DNA of 64,000 nucleotides from an uncultured Elusimicrobiales bacterium (GTDB lineage Bacteria > Elusimicrobiota > Elusimicrobia > Elusimicrobiales > Elusimicrobiaceae): NCBI GenBank assembly GCA_944324675.1, contig CALUXE010000004.1:1-64000 (forward strand). Reading direction: 5' to 3'. A program made the translations under genes and the position numbers. The first letter of the stretch is position 1, and every line of letters starts with the position of its first letter. Positions 1 to 8,867 of this stretch are shown piece by piece. The notes beneath the pieces are model-generated. The model was not told the DNA's origin and made no database searches. It saw nothing but the letters and a program-made list of their open reading frames with translations.

Positions 1-42
1 GAAAAATCCGCCAAAAAGTATATGCTATGGGTTGTAGAAAAG

Positions 43-79
43 AAAATCCCCGTCGGGAGATGACCCGAACGGGGATTTT
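43..79. terminator. bidirectional intrinsic terminator
   Basis: An 11-bp perfect inverted repeat (43-53 with 69-79) has an additional inner CGGG/CCCG stem (54-57/64-67). It has A-rich and T-rich flanks, so it can terminate transcription from both sides, including the tRNA gene on the minus strand. Confidence 0.85.
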
Positions 80-103
80 TGTAAGATAAACAAAACTAAA
101 ATA

Positions 104-190
104 CGGAGAGGGAGGGATTCGAACCCACGGTACGGTTTCCCGCACACTTGTTTTCAAGACAAGCGCCTTAAACCACTCGGCCACCTCTCC
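104..190 (-). tRNA. tRNA-Ser (anticodon TGA)
   Basis: Read on the minus strand, this folds as a class II (long variable arm) tRNA. The acceptor GGAGAGG pairs with CCTCTCC, the anticodon loop is CTTGAAA with anticodon TGA, and the T-arm carries GGTTCGAATCC. The discriminator base is G, as expected for serine tRNAs. The CCA end is not encoded. The terminator at 43-79 lies just downstream. Confidence 0.95.
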
Positions 191-290
191 ATAAAGCCTT
201 ATTTATGTATTTTATCAATTATTTACATTTTTTTACAATTCGTGTTTATTAATGTGGATAGTTAGCGTTTCAGCAATAGCGGGGCAACAA

Positions 291-299
291 TGGTATAAT
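291..299 (+). promoter_or_regulatory. extended -10 promoter of the radical SAM gene
   Basis: TGGTATAAT is a perfect extended -10 (TG at 291-292, TATAAT at 294-299). Only six bases separate it from the ATG at 306, so transcription would start at or next to the start codon, giving a leaderless mRNA. No Shine-Dalgarno sequence is present between them. Confidence 0.6.
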
Positions 300-305
300 A
301 ATCTT

Positions 306-944
306 ATGCGGGAAAAAGCCAAAATAGTATACAGATTTAAGGATAATTTATATATAAATCTTACCAACAGATGCCCAAACGCCTGTTCATTTTGCATTAA
401 GAGCAAGTTTTCCATGGTGTTTGAAGGCTATAACCTTAACTTGGAAGGCAAAGAGCCCTCCGCCGAAGAAGTGCTGGCGGAAATCCGCCGCCAAAGCCAA
501 GAGGGCCCAGTCGGGCAGATAGTTTTCTGCGGATATGGGGAGCCTACAATGCGCCTTGCCGTACTGCTGGAGGTAGCCTCGGTTTTAAAAGAGGATATGG
601 CTTTGGGCAAGTACCCCAAAACGCCGATAAGACTTAATACTTTGGGGCTTGGGAATCTGGTATACGGGCGCGACATAACGGGCGATTTGGCCAAAGTTTT
701 GGACAGCGTCAGCATAAGCATCAATTCCCCCAAAAGAGAACAGTGGCTGGAAGTGGTGCGGCCTCAGCCTCAGTACAGGGAGCGGGGCTATGAAAGCGTT
801 TTGGAATTTATAAGACTGCTGGCCCTAAAAATGCAAGACGTAACTGTAACGATAGTGGACAGGCTTGGCATCGACGTGGAGGAAACGGAGAAACTGGCGC
901 GGAGTTTGGGCGCCAAGTTTAGGGTGAGGGAATTTATCGCATGA
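306..944 (+). CDS. radical SAM protein, TatD-linked family
   Basis: This is a 212-aa radical SAM protein. The cluster motif CPNACSFC (CxxxCxxC) lies near residue 25, preceded by the conserved NLTNRCP context, and a GYGEP-type SAM-binding motif follows. The short length and these motifs match the TatD-linked radical SAM family, whose substrate is unknown. I chose the ATG at 306 over the upstream in-frame ATG at 252, because an extended -10 box lies inside the longer reading and the family starts close to the cysteine motif. It overlaps the next gene by four bases (ATGA), suggesting translational coupling. No tatD gene is visible in this window. Confidence 0.8.
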   Translation: MREKAKIVYRFKDNLYINLTNRCPNACSFCIKSKFSMVFEGYNLNLEGKEPSAEEVLAEIRRQSQEGPVGQIVFCGYGEPTMRLAVLLEVASVLKEDMALGKYPKTPIRLNTLGLGNLVYGRDITGDLAKVLDSVSISINSPKREQWLEVVRPQPQYRERGYESVLEFIRLLALKMQDVTVTIVDRLGIDVEETEKLARSLGAKFRVREFIA

Positions 945-1378
945 GTGAAAGACCTTCGGCTTGGGCCGTTTTATTCTTCAGTTTCGCCTTATGTTTAGGT
1001 GTGGTGATGTTGCTTAATGTTTTCTTTTCCTATTACGATTATTCCTCTGCTTTGCGCGCGGAAAAAAGTAAAACCGCCGAAGCCGCTATAAAGAGCAGGG
1101 AACATAAAATAGACAGTATCGCTTTGCGCAAGGTGCGTTTTACTTTAAACAAGCCCGAGGCCAAGGAAGTGTACGTGGTGGCCAATTTCAGTCTGTGGGA
1201 AGAGCACAAAATCAAGTTGGATAGGCAGAACAACGGTTCTTTCAGCAATTTGATAGTATTGCCGCAGGGCGAGTATAAATATTATTTTGAGGTCGACGGC
1301 AAAGCCGAGCCGGACCCCAACAATACCGATACCGTGGAATACAATGGCAAGAAGGTAAATTTAAGGACGGTTCTGTAA
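941..1378 (+). CDS. membrane-anchored glycogen-binding-fold (CBM48/AMPK-beta-like) protein
   Basis: This is a 145-aa protein with one N-terminal transmembrane segment (about residues 9-30), a short charged linker, and a C-terminal early-set beta domain. The stretch around KVRFTLNKPEAKEVYVVANF, followed by W, the GEYKYYFEVDG signature and a PDP turn, is typical of CBM48/isoamylase N-terminal folds. These fold in starch and glycogen enzymes or act as regulatory modules. Here it stands alone on a membrane tether with no enzyme domain, so any sugar-binding role is inference. It sits between a radical SAM gene and tsaE with minimal spacing, as part of one operon. Confidence 0.65.
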   Translation: MSERPSAWAVLFFSFALCLGVVMLLNVFFSYYDYSSALRAEKSKTAEAAIKSREHKIDSIALRKVRFTLNKPEAKEVYVVANFSLWEEHKIKLDRQNNGSFSNLIVLPQGEYKYYFEVDGKAEPDPNNTDTVEYNGKKVNLRTVL

Positions 1379-1379
1379 T

Positions 1380-1868
1380 ATGGCGGAATTTTACGTTTAC
1401 AATTCCCGATGTGCGGAGGAAACCGCTTCTCTTGGGCAAAAATTGGCCTCCTTGCTGAGCGGCGGGGAAATATTGTTTTTTAAAGGGCCTATCGGTGCGG
1501 GCAAAACGGTAATGGTAAAGGCAGTGGCGAGGTATTTCGGGTTTAAGAAAGAGCCCGCCAGCGCCAGTTTCAGCCTGATGAAGAGATACAAAAACAAGCG
1601 GGGGACTTTATATCACGCCGATTTATTCCGCCTTGAAAGCGGAGAGATGTACAATTTGGGTTTTGAGGAAATGCTGGAGGACGAAGACGGTATTCTCCTT
1701 ATAGAATGGCCCGCGGCGGCGGAAGAGTTTTTCCCCAAGGACAGGCTGGAAATAGAAGTGGTTTTAAAAGGCGGCAATGACCGCGAAATAAAATTCCGCG
1801 CCTGCGGCAAAAGAAGCGGCGCCTTATTGGGAGATTTATGCGAATTGATAAAGAGAGAGAAGAAATAA
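1380..1868 (+). CDS. tsaE: tRNA threonylcarbamoyladenosine biosynthesis ATPase TsaE
   Basis: TsaE is the small P-loop ATPase that cycles the TsaBD complex during formation of t6A at position 37 of ANN-decoding tRNAs. The 162-aa length is normal. A Walker A motif GPIGAGKT is at about residues 36-43, the region with S-x-S-F and YHADLFRL follows, and the LIEWPAAAEEFFP element is characteristic of the family. It is followed by tsaB in overlapping reading frame and then rimI, the classical arrangement. The start is the ATG one base after the upstream stop codon. Confidence 0.93.
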   Translation: MAEFYVYNSRCAEETASLGQKLASLLSGGEILFFKGPIGAGKTVMVKAVARYFGFKKEPASASFSLMKRYKNKRGTLYHADLFRLESGEMYNLGFEEMLEDEDGILLIEWPAAAEEFFPKDRLEIEVVLKGGNDREIKFRACGKRSGALLGDLCELIKREKK

Positions 1869-2545
1869 TTCTAGCCTTAGACAGTACGTCTTCCCCTTTA
1901 TATATGGCGCTATGGCGCGGCGGCAAAATATACCGCGCGCGCAAGGCGGGCATAAAGCAGGAAGAGCTTTTGTTCCCCGCGTTAAATAAACTTTTGGCCA
2001 AGGCGGGGATAAAACTTAAGGACGTTACCCACTTTTTTTATGTGAAGGGCCCCGGCCGTTTTACGGGTATAAGGATAGGGATAACTTTAGCTTCGGTATT
2101 AAGCGAGATGAACGGGGTAAAACCCTCATCGGCTGATTTATTCGAGATTTTAAGAAAGCAGGCGGAAAGTTCAAGAGAGTATAAAAAGTGGCTCGCCGCC
2201 AACCCCGACGGCGTATTGTGCATTATAATACACGCGTTCAGGGAAGAATATTTTTATATGTTTTGCGAGGAAGGCTCTTTGCCCAAGTGGTCTTCTTGGG
2301 AGGAATTGGAAAAAGCTCTTTGCCAAGGCGGGCGTCCGATTTTTGTCTGCGGATGGGATAAAGACGGGACGAGCCTTAAAGATAAACTCCCCAAAGGTTG
2401 CGAATATGCCGGCGGGAAATTAAATGCGGTAAAGGCGGAGACGATGTTTTCGCTTTGCAGGGAGCTTACAGACCGTCAAAGCCGGGAAGAAGTATTGCGT
2501 CCGCTTTATTTAAAGCCCGCGCGTTTTGAGTTATGCGGGAAATAG
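1838..2545 (+). CDS. tsaB: tRNA threonylcarbamoyladenosine biosynthesis protein TsaB
   Basis: TsaB is the inactive ASKHA-fold partner that dimerises with TsaD to make t6A. The N-terminal ILALDSTSSPLYMA strand and the KGPGRFTGIRIG motif (about residues 70-81) are diagnostic. At 235 aa it is of usual size. It overlaps tsaE by 31 bases in another frame and its 3' end overlaps rimI by 13 bases, so translation is probably coupled. tsaD itself is not in the window. Confidence 0.92.
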   Translation: MRIDKEREEIILALDSTSSPLYMALWRGGKIYRARKAGIKQEELLFPALNKLLAKAGIKLKDVTHFFYVKGPGRFTGIRIGITLASVLSEMNGVKPSSADLFEILRKQAESSREYKKWLAANPDGVLCIIIHAFREEYFYMFCEEGSLPKWSSWEELEKALCQGGRPIFVCGWDKDGTSLKDKLPKGCEYAGGKLNAVKAETMFSLCRELTDRQSREEVLRPLYLKPARFELCGK

Positions 2546-2976
2546 TTTTGTCGCTCGCGGAAATCGGCTGCGCGGGCGAATTGGCCGAGATAGCGGCTTC
2601 TTCGGATTTTTGCGCCAAGTGGAGCGGCGCGGATTTTAAAAGCGAGATAGACAATAAATTCGCCAGGATATATACGGCACTTTGCGGAAAGGAAATTGTT
2701 GGTTTTGCTGCGTTTCGTTTATGCGCGGAGGAAGGGGACCTTACCAATTTTGCAGTTAAGGCGCAATACAGAAGGCGCGGAGTGGGCGGTATGCTTCTCT
2801 CAAAAGGCATAGACAGCGCGTCGGCGGAAGGTGTCAAGAGGCTTACTTTGGAAGTAAACGCGGCCAATTGCGCCGCGATAGCTTTATACGAGAAATTTAA
2901 ATTTAAAACGGTCAATGTAAGAAAAAAGTTTTATAATAATTCGCAAGACGCTTTTTTGATGTTGAGGGAGATATGA
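2533..2976 (+). CDS. rimI: GNAT acetyltransferase, ribosomal protein S18-alanine N-acetyltransferase type
   Basis: This 147-aa GNAT protein has the acetyl-CoA loop Q-Y-R-R-R-G-V-G-G (about residues 77-85) and the following LTLEVNAANCAAIALYEKFKF motif typical of RimI. RimI acetylates the N-terminal alanine of ribosomal protein S18 in Escherichia coli. The tsaE-tsaB-rimI order supports the name, although GNAT substrates are hard to fix from sequence alone. The stop codon overlaps the start of the next gene (ATGA). Confidence 0.85.
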   Translation: MREIVLSLAEIGCAGELAEIAASSDFCAKWSGADFKSEIDNKFARIYTALCGKEIVGFAAFRLCAEEGDLTNFAVKAQYRRRGVGGMLLSKGIDSASAEGVKRLTLEVNAANCAAIALYEKFKFKTVNVRKKFYNNSQDAFLMLREI

Positions 2977-4619
2977 GCATAAAGGGGAAGATAATTTTAA
3001 GTTTATTTATTTTTGCGGCTCCGCTGGTATTAAACTGCGCGGATTTAAGCGAGGAAGTAACAATCGGCGAGGCAAGTTCCTCATCGGATAATGAAGGCTC
3101 CGATATCCCAAAGGCTTACGGCGGCGAATTTTATTCCGATTTTATCGAAGCCGCCTATCTGGAGAAAAACGGGCGCCCTCAAGAGGCTTTTGCCATATAT
3201 GAGCGCTTGTATGAAAGCGCTAAAACCGATAAGACGATATTGTATTCGTTGGCGTCCATTTCTTTGGCTCTTAAAGACTCCAAAGCTATGGATAAATACA
3301 TATCGGCCTATTACGCATTGGCGCCGCAAGAGGCGCAGGCTATGTCTTTGCGCGCCGGGCTGTTGTGGAGCCGCGGCGATTTGAAAGGCGCGGCGAAGTT
3401 ATACCGAGAGGCCTTATCAAAAGATCCCGAAGATCCCGAGATAATAACCAAGTATGTGACGCTTATCAGCGCTTTGGACAGCGACGAGGCGGTGGAGTAT
3501 TTGGATTTGCTTGCGAAACAATATCCCGCCATCGGTTCGATGATAGCCCTGAACATCGCCGAGCTATATTTGAAACAAGGCGACAGCGTTTCGGCGGAGG
3601 CCTATCTGAAGAAGTATATATCCTCCAATCCTTATAACATTGAACCTTATACTGTATTGGCCAATATTTACGAAGTGCAGGGTTCGCCCGCCAAAGCGCT
3701 TAAGGTATATCTTGAAATGGAAAAGTACGGATTGGCTTCGGCCGATATATTGGTCAAGATAGGCGCGTACTACGTTTTGGAAGAGAAGAAAGATATAGCT
3801 TTGCAATATTTCAGGCGGGCTAAGGCTTTGGATAATTCTCAGGCGTCGGCGACGGAATTTTTGGTGTTGGACGCTATATCTCGCGGCGATTATGAAGCCG
3901 CGTTTAAACTTTTGACGGAAAGTTCCGCCTATGACTCCGAGCCTTCTTCCCATATAAGGGCGAGCTATTTTCTATCGAAAGCGGGCAAGAGCGCTAAATC
4001 GGCGGAAGTCTTGCGGGAAGCTTACTCCAAATTTCCTCAAGATAACGAAATAGCTTTTTATTATGCGCTTTCCCTTATAGATTTAAAAGACTATAAACAG
4101 GCTGGGGAAATATTGTCCGCTCTTTCGCAAAAGAATCCCGACAACGAAAGCATACTTTTTCACTATTCGTATGTTTTGGAACGGCGGGGCGAATATAAGG
4201 AAATGGAGAAGACTCTAAAGAGGCTTTTGGATATAAACCCCGAAAACGCCGATGTATTGAATTTTTACGGATACTATTTGGTCGACAAAACCCGCCGCGT
4301 GGAAGAGGGCGGGGAATATATCAAGAAGGCTCTCGCGGCCAATCCCGAAGATGCCGCTTTTATAGATTCTATGGCGTGGTATTATTACAAGAAGAAGGAA
4401 TATGAAAAGGCCTATGAGCTGTTGGGCGGCATTCCCCTGGAAGACATGGCGGCGCTTAACGACGCGGAAATATACTTACATTTAGGGCAAACCGCACAAA
4501 GCTTGAAGCTTTGGGAAGACGCCGCCGATTATTATAATAAAGTTTTGGAAATAGAACCGAACAATAAAACGGCAAAAAAGAATTTGAAAAAAGTTACAAA
4601 AAAGTTACAAAAAAAATAA
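2973..4619 (+). CDS. large exported TPR-repeat protein
   Basis: This 548-aa protein has an N-terminal hydrophobic signal (about residues 5-20) ending just before a cysteine at residue 22. That resembles a lipobox but is not canonical (VLNC), so outer-membrane lipidation is only possible. The rest is a long array of tetratricopeptide repeats; the C-terminal ones carry clear NPENADVLNFYGY- and NPEDAAFIDSMAW-type consensus helices. Such proteins usually act as periplasmic or outer-membrane scaffolds. It is the last gene of the tsa operon, coupled to rimI by an ATGA overlap. No more precise role can be given. Confidence 0.8.
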   Translation: MSIKGKIILSLFIFAAPLVLNCADLSEEVTIGEASSSSDNEGSDIPKAYGGEFYSDFIEAAYLEKNGRPQEAFAIYERLYESAKTDKTILYSLASISLALKDSKAMDKYISAYYALAPQEAQAMSLRAGLLWSRGDLKGAAKLYREALSKDPEDPEIITKYVTLISALDSDEAVEYLDLLAKQYPAIGSMIALNIAELYLKQGDSVSAEAYLKKYISSNPYNIEPYTVLANIYEVQGSPAKALKVYLEMEKYGLASADILVKIGAYYVLEEKKDIALQYFRRAKALDNSQASATEFLVLDAISRGDYEAAFKLLTESSAYDSEPSSHIRASYFLSKAGKSAKSAEVLREAYSKFPQDNEIAFYYALSLIDLKDYKQAGEILSALSQKNPDNESILFHYSYVLERRGEYKEMEKTLKRLLDINPENADVLNFYGYYLVDKTRRVEEGGEYIKKALAANPEDAAFIDSMAWYYYKKKEYEKAYELLGGIPLEDMAALNDAEIYLHLGQTAQSLKLWEDAADYYNKVLEIEPNNKTAKKNLKKVTKKLQKK

Positions 4620-4638
4620 AATCTTAAGTACAATATAG

Positions 4639-4726
4639 ATAGGTAAAAGCTGGGCATAAAATCGGAAAGGTTAAAAGCATATTGGAATTATGCCGTTTTT
4701 TTTATTTATTATAGCTTTAAACCTAT
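4639..4726 (+). promoter_or_regulatory. nested inverted-repeat leader upstream of giant protein copy 1
   Basis: Two arms, 4639-4651 (ATAGGTAAAAGCT) and 4713-4726 (AGCTTTAAACCTAT), are complementary over 6+6 bp around a small internal loop. They enclose the terminator hairpin at 4653-4703. A TACAAT -10-like box at 4629-4634 would place a transcript start just before the first arm. The region may therefore be an attenuating 5' leader of the 4764 gene rather than just an operon end. Confidence 0.4.
4653..4703 (+). terminator. intrinsic terminator after the tsa/TPR operon
   Basis: The GGCATAA/TTATGCC stem (4653-4659 with 4688-4694) has a 28-base loop and is followed by G and a run of eight T. 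It closes the upstream operon or attenuates the downstream gene. Confidence 0.6.
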
Positions 4727-4763
4727 AGGCAAGGGAAACCATTATGTCGAGGAACAGAAAGTT

Positions 4764-7700
4764 ATGAGAAAAACTCTAAAGTTTATAACTATTATTGCGG
4801 GTTTATTAATTTTTGGATCGGAGCTTATGGCTCAAACGGCGATGGTAACCCAAAATTTGGTGGTCTATCAGCCGAGTAGTGATAAAGACGATGCCCATTG
4901 CCAAATAACGGATTTGGACGCGGCTTTTAATACCCCTGCCAACAACAGGTCCTATTCTACTGCGACCATACAGCCCGTAAACTCTAGTGACCCGTGGGTC
5001 AATTCCGCTTTGATAGAGTATTCCCAGATAACAATGGGTAATAGAGAGACAGGATATAACTATACCTATCCCAATAGTTGTTTGTCTTTATGCGCGGAAG
5101 TAACCTGCAGCAACCCGGCCAGACTTGTTGAAGGTTCCGATGATTCGGGCACTGGTACCGATACTCGAATATATACGGTAAAGAGCGGGGATTTTCCGAT
5201 ACAGAGCGTATTGTTTGAGATATTCAAATACCAGCAAAACGGCAATCCTTACAATCCCGATTCCACTCCGCCGATAAGGACTATAGCTTTATATCCTACG
5301 GACGGCAACAATATATGCTACGGCGTCGGCGTTCCCAGCAATAGCGTGGAGAACACCTCTGACTGCTGTTCTTCAATAAATTGCGAAGCCCATCCTACAA
5401 ATGCTTGTAATACTACATCTGTAAATTTTTGTAAAGGGGCGAACAATGTTACCGCTACAGCGCAAGCGAATTGTAGGGCCGGCAGAACGGTATTGCATTT
5501 TTGCGCGGCGTGGGACGGCACGTATGAGATAGACGGGGAGTTTGGGCAGAGCAACGGTGATTTTGGATACAGGACGACGATATCAAGCAACTGGCCCGGG
5601 GACGGGGTGAGCACTCCGGAGATAGACATTTCGCACACGATAGTATATCCCGGGGAGAACCAGATTCCGATACAGGTAGACGTAACGAACATACACTCTG
5701 TTAGGAGCACGCCTACGCTGGTAGGGCAGAAGACGGCGGTAACGGCGCAGCCGTACAATATCAATTACAGGATAAGCAAGGACGCTACCGTAACGATAAA
5801 CATATACGATCCATCTGTTGGGATAAATCAGGAAGATCGTCTGTTAGTAAGGAACCTGGTAAACAATTTGCCCAGGGAAGGTGAAGGCTTTCAAGGCGGG
5901 GGAGTAGGCAGCAGCGAAGAGACGATAACGACGATGTCCGAGGCTTGGGACGGCCGGGACAACGAAGGGCGTTTATTGCCGTTTGGCAACTATGTGGTAA
6001 GTTTGAGGGCGACGTCTGTAGACGAGTGGGATCAGCCGGGGAACAACTCTTTCCCGAAATCTGACGTATCTAGAACGGTAATGAGGCAGTTATCATTGGA
6101 TCCATTGAAGATAACGGACATAGAGGCAAAGGGTTTATCGAAGACGAGCACGGCGTACGCGATGCTGAACTACATATTGACGGAAGACGCGACTATCCAT
6201 TTGGAGATATACACGCCGGGCACGACGTTTGAAAGTATCAATATAAATAAGATTTCAGCGAATAATGGGACAGCTTGTACGGACGGTTATTGCAGTTGGA
6301 TGAATGGTGCGTATGCCGCTCCGAAAGTAAAGAACAATAGCGGTTACAAGGTATTTAGTTTGACTGAACAGAAGGCGGGCCGCACGAAGGTAAACAGCAA
6401 ATGGGACGGTATGTGCTGGGGCGACGCGCAGACATGCGCGAATGCGGTGCAGACGGTATTAACGGGGAGTGTCGTTACAGGCGCGGACGCGAGCGGGGTG
6501 ACGGATTACAGCGGAGTGGCATTGCCTGACGGGGACTATGTATACGCGTTATGGGCGGAGATACCCTACAATGACACTATAGATATAAACACGTACAGAT
6601 GGGACGGCGTCAAGACGGCGGTAATAGAGAGCGGGATATTAGGGATAAACAGGGGCTTGCCCGAGCTTACGGTAGGGAGCGTAGGGTATAGCACGATAGG
6701 GTCTAGCCCGGTGGCGCACGGATTGGATCCGTTTATATTTACGTACGCGTTATCAAGGGACGCGTATGTGACGGCGCAGGTATTGACTACGAGCTATGAC
6801 GCGGGGGATAACAGCAGTGTAGGGCCGTATGTAGTGAAGACATTGCTGGACAACGAGATTCAGACATCGGCTAGCGGCGGGAACAAATTATCTTGGGACG
6901 GTATAGACGACAACGGTCGGTACGTGACGCAGGGCAGTTATTTATTTAGGGTAATAGCGCGGGACAGTTTATATCCTACGAAGGTAGTGACGAGCACGGT
7001 AGAGTTTCCGATAGATTTATTTAGGGTAGTGGACGTACAGACGACGAGTTTATTGGAAGACTCGACGTCGCAGGCTACGATCAGCTATGTACTTAGCAAG
7101 AGCATGGACGTAACGCTGAACATATATGACAAGGACGTAGTGATACCGAACGACATAACGGCGGACAATTGGGAGCCGCAGGTATGTCCGGCGGGTACGG
7201 ACATAAGCAGCGGTAAGGTGCAGTGTATATATAGGAAGGGGGATGACGGCCGTATAATAATAGATCCGACGATAGAGCCGATAAAGAGTTTTACTGGCGC
7301 GCGGCAAGGAGAGAGCCGGGTGACGGAGTTTTGGGACGGATACTATGAGGAAGACAGCAGCGGCGGCACTACGCAGGCGATGTATCCGGACGGATTTTAC
7401 CCGTACTATATATATGCTAAGGCGAACGTAGCGGGGAGCAAATATTACAGCACCAAAACTGTCGGCGGGAGCGAAGTATTGGTTCCACAAGATCCTAAAC
7501 AGGACGAGGACAGCGGCTTTTTAAGCTCAATAAACGCTACGGACCAACCAACGGGGTACATAACGATAGCGAGGGGGCCGGTATATTTTACGAAGATCCA
7601 GATAACGCCGAGCAGTCCGAAGCTGGTATACAGTTCGGAGACGATCCAGATACCTACGTACGAGGTATTATTCGGGGTAACAAGGACGGCGAGCGTCCAG

Positions 7701-8867
7701 GTGCAGATAGTATCGTTGAGCGACGGGGCGTGCACGGGCGCGAACGGGAGCGGTCGTGGTACGGTGTGCCGAGTATTGACGAAGACGACGATGGATAATT
7801 TGAGCACGATATATGACGGGAATATAGAGAACAAGCTGTACTGGGACGGTAAAGACGAGCAAGGCAACTACGTAAAGAGCGACGCTTATCAAGTGCGGTT
7901 TATAGCGGAGCCGTATCCGCAGGCTGAAGGGATAGGGCAGACGATAGAGTCCAGGATAATAAACGTAGACAACTTTCAGATATTTGACAGGTACACTACG
8001 GACGTGACGCGGGATAACGGGGGGATAGGGACGTTTGCGTATCAGGTATCGGTTCCGATGAAGGTGGCGATCCAGATATTTAAGCCGGGAACGATGACAA
8101 GCGGAGCGGCGGACGGGACATTGATAGATCCGGCGGATCCGACGGGTCCGGCGATAAACGAGAACAGTATAGACAAGGTATTGGTGAAGGCGATAATAGG
8201 GGTAAGCCCGCACTTAATACCGATAGAGAGGGTATGGGACGGAACGGATTACAGGGGGCAGCAGGTGCCGGACGGCATATATCCGTTCAGGTATGTGAGC
8301 GTATTGGACTCGTACGATATGGACAGCGTAAACGGGTCGATAAGGATAGATCGGGATCAGAGCGATGTAACGACGAAGGTAGCGGACTGGGACAAGTACG
8401 TGAATTTGGAGAACATCATGGTAGTGAACGGGGACAGCTGGTACGCGGACTTGGATTGGAAGAGCGATAAGGTGACGATGTTCTATCCGAACCCGTTGAG
8501 GCAGAGTTACGGACAATTTGAAATAACGAAGGTACCGGCGCCTGGCACGGTAAGCATAAAGATATACAATATAGCGGGCGATTTGGTAAGGGACGGCGGA
8601 TATGAGTGTATGAACGCGCGGGGAGTGACGAGCAGTTTGGAGCAGATAAACAACAGCGGCGGGATAGATCCGGACTGGACGACGAACACTGGCGGAGTGG
8701 GAGAAGTGGAAGGAGGCGGGAACTTTGCGTTAAGGTGCAAATGGGACCGGACGAACAATCACGGGAGGAAGGTAGCGAGAGGATTATACTATGCGATAAT
8801 GGAGCTTAGTCCGACGAGGGGCAATGCGGTGAAGTCGCAGAAGGTAATCAAGATCCTTATACCATAA
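4764..8867 (+). CDS. giant secreted FlgD-Ig-repeat surface protein, copy 1
   Basis: This 1367-aa protein has a signal peptide (cleavage expected after the MAQ region at about residue 24). The N-terminal segment of about 220 residues is cysteine-rich. Seven FlgD-like Ig modules follow, each marked by W-D-G/R...G...G-x-Y. The C-terminal module has a YPNP motif, an IYNIAGDLV strand and a WDRTNNHGRKVARGLYY end, resembling type A sorting domains of type 9 secretion cargo. The protein is identical to the 9068 copy after the signal peptide. It is probably displayed on the surface as an adhesin-like fibre; the function is unknown. It has its own leader upstream and no PorV-like gene directly behind it. 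Confidence 0.85.
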   Translation: MRKTLKFITIIAGLLIFGSELMAQTAMVTQNLVVYQPSSDKDDAHCQITDLDAAFNTPANNRSYSTATIQPVNSSDPWVNSALIEYSQITMGNRETGYNYTYPNSCLSLCAEVTCSNPARLVEGSDDSGTGTDTRIYTVKSGDFPIQSVLFEIFKYQQNGNPYNPDSTPPIRTIALYPTDGNNICYGVGVPSNSVENTSDCCSSINCEAHPTNACNTTSVNFCKGANNVTATAQANCRAGRTVLHFCAAWDGTYEIDGEFGQSNGDFGYRTTISSNWPGDGVSTPEIDISHTIVYPGENQIPIQVDVTNIHSVRSTPTLVGQKTAVTAQPYNINYRISKDATVTINIYDPSVGINQEDRLLVRNLVNNLPREGEGFQGGGVGSSEETITTMSEAWDGRDNEGRLLPFGNYVVSLRATSVDEWDQPGNNSFPKSDVSRTVMRQLSLDPLKITDIEAKGLSKTSTAYAMLNYILTEDATIHLEIYTPGTTFESININKISANNGTACTDGYCSWMNGAYAAPKVKNNSGYKVFSLTEQKAGRTKVNSKWDGMCWGDAQTCANAVQTVLTGSVVTGADASGVTDYSGVALPDGDYVYALWAEIPYNDTIDINTYRWDGVKTAVIESGILGINRGLPELTVGSVGYSTIGSSPVAHGLDPFIFTYALSRDAYVTAQVLTTSYDAGDNSSVGPYVVKTLLDNEIQTSASGGNKLSWDGIDDNGRYVTQGSYLFRVIARDSLYPTKVVTSTVEFPIDLFRVVDVQTTSLLEDSTSQATISYVLSKSMDVTLNIYDKDVVIPNDITADNWEPQVCPAGTDISSGKVQCIYRKGDDGRIIIDPTIEPIKSFTGARQGESRVTEFWDGYYEEDSSGGTTQAMYPDGFYPYYIYAKANVAGSKYYSTKTVGGSEVLVPQDPKQDEDSGFLSSINATDQPTGYITIARGPVYFTKIQITPSSPKLVYSSETIQIPTYEVLFGVTRTASVQVQIVSLSDGACTGANGSGRGTVCRVLTKTTMDNLSTIYDGNIENKLYWDGKDEQGNYVKSDAYQVRFIAEPYPQAEGIGQTIESRIINVDNFQIFDRYTTDVTRDNGGIGTFAYQVSVPMKVAIQIFKPGTMTSGAADGTLIDPADPTGPAINENSIDKVLVKAIIGVSPHLIPIERVWDGTDYRGQQVPDGIYPFRYVSVLDSYDMDSVNGSIRIDRDQSDVTTKVADWDKYVNLENIMVVNGDSWYADLDWKSDKVTMFYPNPLRQSYGQFEITKVPAPGTVSIKIYNIAGDLVRDGGYECMNARGVTSSLEQINNSGGIDPDWTTNTGGVGEVEGGGNFALRCKWDRTNNHGRKVARGLYYAIMELSPTRGNAVKSQKVIKILIP

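Noticed and set aside
1-63. Open frame entering from the left edge and ending in the terminator loop
   Set aside because: It is only 20 codons and its stop lies inside the terminator hairpin. Another frame stops at base 36, so the real upstream gene end cannot be decided.
4744-4767. Seven-codon reading frame (MSRNRKL) overlapping the copy 1 start codon
   Set aside because: It is very short, has no independent ribosome-binding site, and the overlap is explained by the sequence before the real start.
7050-8516. Long minus-strand reading frames rich in Tyr, Arg and His opposite the giant protein genes
   Set aside because: They are antisense shadows created by the strongly biased codon set of the plus-strand gene, and they recur identically in both copies because the DNA is identical.
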